Shown: positions 32,503-39,567 of the stretch, one piece after another
Layout: each line of letters opens with the position of its first letter
How positions within the stretch are numbered: the first letter of the stretch is position 1
Assembly (NCBI RefSeq): GCF_900108295.1
Contig: NZ_FNWK01000003.1
Location: 186,001 to 250,000, forward strand
Reading direction: 5' to 3'
From: Sphingopyxis sp. YR583
GTDB lineage: Bacteria > Pseudomonadota > Alphaproteobacteria > Sphingomonadales > Sphingomonadaceae
DNA length: 64,000 nucleotides
Program-made: the position numbers and the translations under genes
The notes under the pieces: model-generated
Databases searched by the model: none
What the model was told of the DNA's origin: nothing
Seen by the model: the letters and a program-made list of their open reading frames with translations, nothing else

Positions 32503-33681
32503 TCACAGAAGCGCTTCGATCGCTTCATAATAGCGCACGATATTCGTCTCGAGTCCGCAGTAGACGGTCTCTTCGGGAACGCCCGCGTTGAGGCCTTGTT
32601 GACTGATCTCGGCAGCGCGAAAATCCTCGCCGCCGAAGACACTGAGAATGAGTTCATATGAGCGCGCGAATACTTCCTCTGCCTTCGGGGTCGAGGCCGC
32701 CTCGGGGGTCAGCATGAAATATTCGACTGTCGTCCGATCGGGGCCACGCGGCATCAGCAGCATGACGCTGGTATAATATTGACTCGTCACCACGACGCAG
32801 TTGGGGAACGCCGTATAGGCGTGCGTCACCAGCTTGTGGACGTTCGCCGCCGGGTCCTCGTCGAGCATTTCGGGGACATAGCCGATGCGACCGGACACCT
32901 GTCGGATGTTCGGGCCGAACATGTCGACGATGTTCGGTGCGTCCTGGAATTTGTCGCCTATCGACGCGGCATGGAGCCGCTGGACATGATAGCCCTCCAG
33001 AAACGGTTCGAGCACGACCTTCCAGTTCGCCTTGAGGTCAAAGGTCTTGCGGCCATAGACATACGCCGAAGGGATACCGATCGCGGTGAAATCGTCGGCG
33101 ACCTGCTGCGACAGGTTCGACCAGTCTGCGGGAATATTGCGATTAAGCTGAACATAGACGATGCCGCCCCATTCGCGCGCTTCGAGTTCGGCAAGGCCGC
33201 GCTGGCTCTTGTCGAAATCCTGGAAGGCTTCGCTGCGCGACACGCCGATCAGCTTGCCGTCGATGCCATAGGTCCAGGCATGGTAGGGACAGGTCACGCG
33301 GCCCTGTTTGTGGACCGCGCAATCTTCGAGCAGCTTCGATCCCTTATGCTGGCACGCGTTGACGAACGCCTTGATCGTGCCGTCGCGGGTGCGCGAGACG
33401 AGCATCGGAAAGCCGTAGCTGTCATTCGCCATGATGTTGCCGGGTTCGAGCAGTGCCGAGACGGTCACCGGCACCGGATAGCGGCGAAAGATTCTGTCCT
33501 GTTCGAGGTCGAAGCGCTCTTGTCCCGTGAAGATCGCATTGGGTCGGGTTGCACCGAACGGCACGACGACAGCGTCCTTTTCGGCGGGAATCTTGCGGAT
33601 CGCCTCGATCTGGCTCGGCGTCAGTTGTGCCAGCGTCGTGACCTTGCGCGCGGGGCGTGCCACTTCTGCAACGTCGCTCAT
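32503..33681 (-). CDS. Rieske non-heme iron oxygenase, large subunit
   Basis: The 392-residue product has the Rieske motif CQHKGSKLL...CPYHAWTY (C-x-H, 17 residues, C-x-x-H) and the catalytic iron ligands GYHVQRLH with a later acidic residue. It hydroxylates or demethylates its substrate using electrons from a separate reductase. No small subunit, ferredoxin or reductase gene is nearby, which fits a three-component or single-subunit oxygenase served by shared partners. First gene of the five-gene operon; the TetR-type palindrome lies about 50 bases upstream. Confidence 0.92.
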   Translation of the reverse strand: MSDVAEVARPARKVTTLAQLTPSQIEAIRKIPAEKDAVVVPFGATRPNAIFTGQERFDLEQDRIFRRYPVPVTVSALLEPGNIMANDSYGFPMLVSRTRDGTIKAFVNACQHKGSKLLEDCAVHKQGRVTCPYHAWTYGIDGKLIGVSRSEAFQDFDKSQRGLAELEAREWGGIVYVQLNRNIPADWSNLSQQVADDFTAIGIPSAYVYGRKTFDLKANWKVVLEPFLEGYHVQRLHAASIGDKFQDAPNIVDMFGPNIRQVSGRIGYVPEMLDEDPAANVHKLVTHAYTAFPNCVVVTSQYYTSVMLLMPRGPDRTTVEYFMLTPEAASTPKAEEVFARSYELILSVFGGEDFRAAEISQQGLNAGVPEETVYCGLETNIVRYYEAIEALL

Positions 33682-33729
33682 TTGCAGATCCTCTCCTTAT
33701 CGTTGGGCTTAGCCTATTCCACCCTTTAC

Positions 33730-33742
33730 CTAATGACAATAG
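33730..33742. promoter_or_regulatory. Predicted TetR operator, site 3 (Rieske operon/GMC divergent promoters)
   Basis: CTAATGACAATAG fits the consensus at every fixed position. It lies between the divergent starts 33681 and 33795. Confidence 0.65.
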
Positions 33743-33794
33743 TTTTTTATGGAGAGGATGAGAGTGTCGCAAAAGCGGCCGGAATCGAGGGACG

Positions 33795-35417
33795 ATGAGG
33801 ATGCGCTTCGACTATATCATCTGCGGCGCCGGGGCAGCGGGATGCGTTCTCGCCTATCGCCTGTCGGAGAATCCGGCGATCAGAGTCGCGCTGATCGAGG
33901 CGGGGCCGCGTGACCGCCATCCCTTCATCTCGATGCCCAAGGGGCTCGCAAAGGTGATGCAGGACCCGAAGCATCTGTGGGTCCATATGAGCGAGCCCGA
34001 GGCATCGACTGCGGGCCAGTCCGAAGCGTGGGTCCGCGGGCGCGTGCTCGGCGGATCGTCCTCGGTAAACGGGATGATGTATGTCCGCGGCCAGCCCGCC
34101 GATTTCGATGCGATCGCCGAACAGTCGAGCGACGACTGGAGCTGGATGCATATCGGGGCGGCGTATCGCGCGTTCGAGAATCACGAGCTTGGCGGTGCCG
34201 AGACACGCGGCGACGCGGGTCCGATGAAGATTTCGATGCCGACGCAGCGCCTGCCTATCTCGGACGCACAGGTCGCGGCAGGCGAAGCGATGGGCTGGAC
34301 GAACAAGCCCGACATCAATGCGCCCGACGATCAGGTCGCGATCGGCTATGCCCCGCGCACCATCTTCAAGGGCAAACGCCAGAGCGCGGCACAGGCGTTC
34401 CTGCGCCCGGCCGAGAAACGCCCCAACCTCACCATATTGACCGACCGTACGGTCGACCGCGTAATCTTCGACGGGACGCGCGCGGTCGGGGTCGAAGTCA
34501 TTCACAACGGTCAGCGCGAAACAATCGACGCAGCGCATGAAGTCATCGTCAGCGGCGGCGCGATGGCGAGCCCTGCGATCCTCGAACGGTCGGGAATCGG
34601 CGACCGGGACCGGCTTGCCGCCCTGGACATCCCGCTGGTGCATCACAATGCGCAGGTCGGCGAAGGGCTGATCGAGCATCGCGGTATCATCATGCAGTGG
34701 AAGCTGACCAAGGCGGCGCTGTCGCAGAACCGCGTCTTCGGCGGCTGGCGCCTGCTGCTAGCGACGGTCAAATATTACCTCACCGGCGACGGCCCGATGT
34801 CGGCGGCGGCCTATGAAATCGGCGGCTGGTTCAAGACGCGGCCAGGACTGAACCGCCCCGACGCGCAGATGCTGATCGCACCGTTCAGCTTCGACATGGC
34901 GACGCAGCGCACCCAGCTCGAAAAGCATCCCGGTATGAACGCGGTACTCTATCCGCTGCGCCCGACCTCGCGCGGCAGCATCCATATCGCGACGCGCGAT
35001 CCCGATGTCGCGGCCAGCTTCAAGCCCAATTACCGCGCGACCGAAGAGGACCGGGCCGCGATGGTCGGCGCTGTGCGCGTGATGCGCGACTATGCGAAAC
35101 AGGCGCCGCTCGCGGCGATGATTTCCGAAGAGACGCTGCCGGGGCCGACATTCGACAGCGATGCGGAAATCATGGAAGCTTACGACCGCTTCGGCACCTG
35201 CGGCTATCATGCCGTCGGCAGTTGCCGGATGGGCAAGGACGAAGAGTCGGTCGTCGATCCGGCGCTCCGTGTCCGCGGAACCCAAGGCCTCCGCGTCATC
35301 GACACATCGGTGATGCCGGTGATACCGTCGGGCAACACCAACGGGCCGACGATGGCGATGGCGTGGCGTGCCGCCGACATCATCCTTCGCGACGCGCCGA
35401 AAGCAAAGGTGGATTGA
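33795..35417 (+). CDS. GMC-family FAD oxidoreductase (alcohol dehydrogenase type)
   Basis: The 540-residue flavoprotein has YIICGAGAAGCVLAYRLSE (dinucleotide binding), the GMC signature GRVLGGSSSVNGMMYVRG, and the catalytic His/Asn region YHAVGSCRMG and SGNTNGPTMAMAW. It oxidises a primary or secondary alcohol to the carbonyl, passing electrons to a quinone or other acceptor. The acyl-CoA dehydrogenase gene follows after one base. Relatives are found in choline and polyethylene-glycol catabolism, but the substrate here is not set by sequence. Confidence 0.93.
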   Translation: MRMRFDYIICGAGAAGCVLAYRLSENPAIRVALIEAGPRDRHPFISMPKGLAKVMQDPKHLWVHMSEPEASTAGQSEAWVRGRVLGGSSSVNGMMYVRGQPADFDAIAEQSSDDWSWMHIGAAYRAFENHELGGAETRGDAGPMKISMPTQRLPISDAQVAAGEAMGWTNKPDINAPDDQVAIGYAPRTIFKGKRQSAAQAFLRPAEKRPNLTILTDRTVDRVIFDGTRAVGVEVIHNGQRETIDAAHEVIVSGGAMASPAILERSGIGDRDRLAALDIPLVHHNAQVGEGLIEHRGIIMQWKLTKAALSQNRVFGGWRLLLATVKYYLTGDGPMSAAAYEIGGWFKTRPGLNRPDAQMLIAPFSFDMATQRTQLEKHPGMNAVLYPLRPTSRGSIHIATRDPDVAASFKPNYRATEEDRAAMVGAVRVMRDYAKQAPLAAMISEETLPGPTFDSDAEIMEAYDRFGTCGYHAVGSCRMGKDEESVVDPALRVRGTQGLRVIDTSVMPVIPSGNTNGPTMAMAWRAADIILRDAPKAKVD

Positions 35418-35418
35418 G

Positions 35419-36423
35419 ATGGATTTGAAGGACGCCCTTGCCGCGCGGTTCGACCGGCTGAAGTCGGGCGACGACGGCTGGCAGGCGTTGGCCGGTGCGG
35501 GCGTACTCGGCTTGCCCTTCGCCGAAGCGCATGGCGGACTCGGCCTGCCGCCGCACGAAGGCTTTGCGGTGCTAGAAGTGCTCGGTTCGCGGGCGATCGC
35601 CCTGCCCTACCTCGAATGCGTGCTGCTCGCCGGCGTGTTGCTTGACCGCGCCGGCGGCGACGCGGCGGCGCACTGGCTGCCGCGTATCGCGGCGGGCGAG
35701 GCGAAAATCGCGCTGGCGACGGTCGACGACCGCGAGCCCGCGCGCGCCGCAATCGACACTGCGGGCTGGCGGCTTTCGGGCGGCAAGTTGCTCGCCATCG
35801 GCGCGGCCGAGGCCGAGGCCGCGATCGTGACGGCGACAACCGACGATGGCCCCGCCGCCTTCCTGATCGCACGCGATGCGCTGGCAATGAAGGCCTATCC
35901 GACGATCGACGGCCGCCGCGCCGCCGACCTTTTGCTCGACGACGTGACCGTGCCGAACGAGGCGCGGCTAAACGTCGAACCGGACGATATTGCCGAAACT
36001 CTCGATCTCGGCGCAGCCGCCATCGTAGCCGAAGCCGCCGCGATCATGACCCGGCTCGTCGCCGACACCCGGGACTATTGCGTGCAGCGCGAGCAGTTCG
36101 GGAAAGCGATTTCGGACTTTCAGGTCGTGCAGCACCGGCTGGTCGATATGCATATCGAGGCGCGACGTGCCGCCGCCGCGGCAGCGCTGGCGGCCGATGC
36201 GCTCGATCTCGATCCGGCCGGACGGTCGAAGGCGATCAGCGCCGCAAAGGTTACGATTGCCGACGCTGGCCGCTTCGTCGGGCAGAACGCCGTGCAATTG
36301 CATGGCGGCATGGGAATGACTGCAGAGCTGCCGGTGTCAGCGCTGTTCAAGCGACTGACGGTGATCGAGAGCGAGTTCGGCACCCGCGACGAGCATCTCG
36401 CGCGCTATATGGCGCTCGCCTAA
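35419..36423 (+). CDS. Acyl-CoA dehydrogenase, short form
   Basis: The 334-residue product has the N-terminal helical domain (GVLGLPFAEAHGGLGL), a middle beta-domain (AAFLIARDAL) and a C-terminal helical domain with YCVQREQFGKAISDFQVVQH and QLHGGMGMTAELPVSALFKR. It is some 50 residues shorter than usual acyl-CoA dehydrogenases. The usual catalytic YEGT segment is not visible near the end. Short, paired forms are known as subunits of heterotetrameric enzymes in steroid side-chain breakdown. Pairing with the convergent gene at 36420 is inferred. It starts one base after the GMC gene. Confidence 0.88.
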   Translation: MDLKDALAARFDRLKSGDDGWQALAGAGVLGLPFAEAHGGLGLPPHEGFAVLEVLGSRAIALPYLECVLLAGVLLDRAGGDAAAHWLPRIAAGEAKIALATVDDREPARAAIDTAGWRLSGGKLLAIGAAEAEAAIVTATTDDGPAAFLIARDALAMKAYPTIDGRRAADLLLDDVTVPNEARLNVEPDDIAETLDLGAAAIVAEAAAIMTRLVADTRDYCVQREQFGKAISDFQVVQHRLVDMHIEARRAAAAAALAADALDLDPAGRSKAISAAKVTIADAGRFVGQNAVQLHGGMGMTAELPVSALFKRLTVIESEFGTRDEHLARYMALA

Positions 36424-37625
36424 ATCCGCAGTTCCGCCTTCGCCAATATTCCGCGCTGGATCTCGTTCGTCCCCGCATAGATGCTGCTCGCACGTTCGTT
36501 GAGATAGTGGAGCGGCGCGATCGCCTGCCACACTTCGCCGCTGCAATAATCATCGAGGTCATGGCCGGGGATCGGCCCGCCCGGCATAGCTACGCCGGGC
36601 TGGAACGCGCGCGCGAACGCCCCCGCAGCATCGAGCGCGAGTTCGGTCACGCGCTGGTTCAATTCGGTGCCGAGTATCTTCATCATCGACGCATCGGCGC
36701 CGGTCGGCGCGCCAGCAGAGAGACGGGTCAAGATGTCACTCTCAAGCCGGCCGAGAATGTCGCAGCGAATGCGCGCCTCCGCTATCCGCACGTCGAGCAG
36801 CATGCGTGCCGGCCCGACGGGTCGCGCCGCGACCTGCTGCGCCAGTTCATCAAGCGCGACCTCGATCTCGGGCGCATAGGCGCTGCCGCCGCGTTCGAAT
36901 TCGAGCAGATATTTGGCGACCGTCCAGCCATTGTCGATTTCGCCCAGTATGTTGGCGACCGGAACGCGGACATTGTCGAAGAAAATCTGGTTCTGGATAT
37001 GCTCGCCCGACGCCATGATGATCGGACGCACCTCGATCCCCGGCGAGGTCATGTCGATCAGCAGGAAGGTAATTCCCTGCTGCTTGCGGTCGGTCTTCGT
37101 CGTGCGGACGAGGCAGAAGATCCAGTTTGCGACATTGGCGTGCGTGGTCCAGATCTTGGTCCCGGTGCAGACGAAATCATCGCCGTCGCGTACCGCCTTC
37201 ATCTGCAGCGCCGCGAGGTCCGACCCCGCGCCGGGCTCCGAATAGCCCTGACACCAGAAATGCTCGCCGTTCAGCATCCGCGGCAAAAAGAACGCCTTTT
37301 GCTCTTCGGTCCCGAAGCCGATGATCGCGGGGCCGCACATCTTGATCCCCATCGGCGACACCGGGGGCGCGCCCGCGCGGACGCGTTCGCTCGCAAAGAT
37401 ATGGTGCTGCACCACGCTCCAGTCGCAGCCGCCATGCTCCACCGGCCATGCGGGCGCCGCCCAGCCTTTCGCATGGAGCTTTGCCTGCCAGGCCATTTGC
37501 GACGCATGGTCGGCGTAGACCGAGGTCATCAGCTTGCCGGCGCAGCGCAGCTCGGGGGTCAGCTCGGCCGCGAAGAAGGCGCGGACCTCTTCACGGAACG
37601 CTTCGTCTTCGGGGCGAAGCTGCAT
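36420..37625 (-). CDS. Acyl-CoA dehydrogenase, long form
   Basis: The 401-residue product has GYSEPGAGSDLAALQMKAV and WTTHANVANWIFCLVRTT (FAD/substrate loops), FDNVRVPVANILGEIDNGW and a terminal IYAGTNEIQRGIL. The motif is usually YEGTxxIQ, whose Glu is the catalytic base in many members; here it is Ala. Either the base comes from another position, as in some families, or this subunit relies on a partner. The gene overlaps the stop of the short form in a tail-to-tail manner. It follows the aldehyde dehydrogenase gene on the same strand. Confidence 0.9.
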   Translation of the reverse strand: MQLRPEDEAFREEVRAFFAAELTPELRCAGKLMTSVYADHASQMAWQAKLHAKGWAAPAWPVEHGGCDWSVVQHHIFASERVRAGAPPVSPMGIKMCGPAIIGFGTEEQKAFFLPRMLNGEHFWCQGYSEPGAGSDLAALQMKAVRDGDDFVCTGTKIWTTHANVANWIFCLVRTTKTDRKQQGITFLLIDMTSPGIEVRPIIMASGEHIQNQIFFDNVRVPVANILGEIDNGWTVAKYLLEFERGGSAYAPEIEVALDELAQQVAARPVGPARMLLDVRIAEARIRCDILGRLESDILTRLSAGAPTGADASMMKILGTELNQRVTELALDAAGAFARAFQPGVAMPGGPIPGHDLDDYCSGEVWQAIAPLHYLNERASSIYAGTNEIQRGILAKAELRI

Positions 37626-37629
37626 CGGA

Positions 37630-39042
37630 TCAAGCCGCCTTCGGAATGAAGATCGCCTTGGGGCGGGTGAATTCGAGCAGACCCGGCACACCATTCTCCT
37701 GCCCGAAACCCGACTGCTTGGCGCCGGCAAGCGGCGTGAAGGGCGTCGACTGGAGATTCTGGTTGATCCAGACGGTGCCGGTGTCGAGCCGGTGCGCGAT
37801 CGCGGTCGCCGCGGCGACATCGGCCGACCACACCGCACCCGCAAGGCCATAGTCGCTGTCGTTCGCACGGGCGACGACATCGTCGATATCGGTGAATTTA
37901 AGCAGCGGCAGCACCGGGCCGAACGCCTCTTCCACCACGACACGGCTGTCCTCAGGCGGATTGTCGACAAGCGTCAGCGGCACGAAATAGCCGCGATCGG
38001 GCACAGCACCACCTTCGAGCAGGGTCAGCCCGTTAGCGCGCGCATCGTCGAGCAGCGCGAGAACGCGGCGATATTGGGGTTCGTTCTGGATCGGGCCGTA
38101 GCGATTGCCCTGCTCCGCCCCGTCGCCGACGGGCAATTCCTTTGCAAGCTGGTGCAGCCGGTCGCGCAGACGATCATAGATGTCAGCGTGGATATAGAGC
38201 CGCTTGGTCGCAACACAGACTTGCGCGGTATTGTGGAACGCGCCCTCGAACAATTGCGCCGCGACCGCGTCGACATCGACATCGGGCAGCACGATCGCGG
38301 CGTCGTTGCCGCCGAGTTCGAGCGTGATGCGCTTCAAATCCTTCGCCGCCGATTCCATTACGCGGCGACCGGTCGCGGTGGATCCGGTGAAGCTGATCTT
38401 TGCGAAGCCCGGATGCGCGGTCATCAACGGGCCGAGCGCGTCACCGCCGCTGATGATGTTGATGACCCCCGCGGGAAAGGCGTCGCGGATCAGTTCGCCG
38501 ATCCTGAGCGTGCAGAGCGGCGTAAAGGGTGAGGGTTTGAGCACCAGCGTGTTGCCCGCCATCAGCGCGGGGCCGATCTTCCACGAGGCGAGCAGCACCG
38601 GGAAGTTCCACGGCACGATCCCGCATACGACGCCCAGAGGGACGTGATGCACCTCGATCCGGCGGGTGTCGCTGTCCTCGGTGACATCGACGGGAATGTC
38701 GAGCATCGTCGTCGCCTTCATCCACATCGCCGCGCCCAGGATTTCCATCTTCGCGCCGGGGAGCGGGCGCCCCTGCTCCTTCACGAACAGCGCGGCAAGT
38801 TCATCGGCATGCGCTTCGATCGCGTCGGCCGCCTTGGCAAGCGCGGCCTTGCGCTCGGCGATCGGTGTGTCGCGCCAAGCGGGGAAAGCGCGTGTCGCAG
38901 CGGCTAAAGCGGAGTCGAGATCGGCAGCGGAAGCGTCTGGCGCAACCGCGAACACCTCGCCCGTTGCCGGGTTGCGAACATCGATCGTTGCCCCGGAGAC
39001 CGCCGCGTGGCCGTCGATCGTCATTGTGAAAGTGTTGCTCAT
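37630..39042 (-). CDS. Aldehyde dehydrogenase
   Basis: The 470-residue NAD(P)-dependent enzyme has the general base in LELGGNDAA, the catalytic Cys in HNTAQVCVATKRLYI, PWNFPVLLASWKIGPAL and EAFGPVLPLLKF. It oxidises an aldehyde to the acid, which the ligase of the island can activate. The ATG at 39042 starts MSNTFTMTIDG; a good ribosome site (AGGTGGAGAGGC) lies upstream. The gene is transcribed from a promoter region that carries the perfect TetR-type palindrome at 39106-39118. Confidence 0.94.
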   Translation of the reverse strand: MSNTFTMTIDGHAAVSGATIDVRNPATGEVFAVAPDASAADLDSALAAATRAFPAWRDTPIAERKAALAKAADAIEAHADELAALFVKEQGRPLPGAKMEILGAAMWMKATTMLDIPVDVTEDSDTRRIEVHHVPLGVVCGIVPWNFPVLLASWKIGPALMAGNTLVLKPSPFTPLCTLRIGELIRDAFPAGVINIISGGDALGPLMTAHPGFAKISFTGSTATGRRVMESAAKDLKRITLELGGNDAAIVLPDVDVDAVAAQLFEGAFHNTAQVCVATKRLYIHADIYDRLRDRLHQLAKELPVGDGAEQGNRYGPIQNEPQYRRVLALLDDARANGLTLLEGGAVPDRGYFVPLTLVDNPPEDSRVVVEEAFGPVLPLLKFTDIDDVVARANDSDYGLAGAVWSADVAAATAIAHRLDTGTVWINQNLQSTPFTPLAGAKQSGFGQENGVPGLLEFTRPKAIFIPKAA

Positions 39043-39105
39043 CTGCCTCTCCACCTCTTGCGATCGATATCGTACCGACCGATTGACTGTTGTCGTTTCC
39101 ATAAA

Positions 39106-39118
39106 CTAATGTCATTAG
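39106..39118. promoter_or_regulatory. Predicted TetR operator, site 4 (ALDH/Gfa divergent promoters)
   Basis: CTAATGTCATTAG is a perfect palindrome around its central T and the most symmetrical of the four sites. It lies between the starts 39042 and 39157. Confidence 0.7.
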
Positions 39119-39156
39119 ATAAAAGAGCAACAGGAAAGATGCCAAGGGAGAGCGGA

Positions 39157-39567
39157 ATGAACAAGATCGAAGGCGGGTGCAATTGCGGCGCGGTACGCTA
39201 CCGGTTGAGCGATAATCCGATCACGGTCGCGGTCTGCCATTGCGCCAATTGTCGCCGCCAGTCCGGCAGCGCCTTTTCGGTCAATGTCGTGGTCGCCGCC
39301 GATGCGATGAAGCTGACGGGCGACCTCACGACCCATGAGGACCATGACACCGAAAGCGGCCAGCCGGTGCTCCGGCAATTTTGCGCGACATGCGGGTCGC
39401 CGATCCGCTCGCTGTCGGCGGCGTCGCCCAAGGTCGCGATCGTCAAGGCGGGAACCGCCGACGACCCAACTCGGTTCGTGCCGGCTATCCATGTCTGGAC
39501 CGCGACCGCCTTGCCGTGGGTCGAAATACCGGCCAGCTTGCCGCAATTTCCCCGCAACCTGGGATGA
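39157..39567 (+). CDS. GFA-family zinc protein (CENP-V/Gfa fold)
   Basis: The 136-residue product has the Gfa zinc motifs: GGCNCGAVRY, CHCANCRRQSG and CATCGSPI. Named after a proposed glutathione-formaldehyde adduct enzyme, most members have no proven activity. The start at 39157 follows GGGAGAG; an in-frame ATG 18 bases upstream is possible. It overlaps the CoA-transferase gene by ATGA. If the Rieske or P450 enzyme removes a methyl group as formaldehyde, a formaldehyde role would fit, but this is speculation. Confidence 0.85.
   Translation: MNKIEGGCNCGAVRYRLSDNPITVAVCHCANCRRQSGSAFSVNVVVAADAMKLTGDLTTHEDHDTESGQPVLRQFCATCGSPIRSLSAASPKVAIVKAGTADDPTRFVPAIHVWTATALPWVEIPASLPQFPRNLG

Noticed and set aside
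33795..39042. Annotation as a polyethylene glycol degradation operon
   Set aside because: GMC and aldehyde dehydrogenases with a TBDR recall PEG clusters, but the P450, Rieske, aldolase pair and acyl-CoA dehydrogenases do not belong to that pathway.
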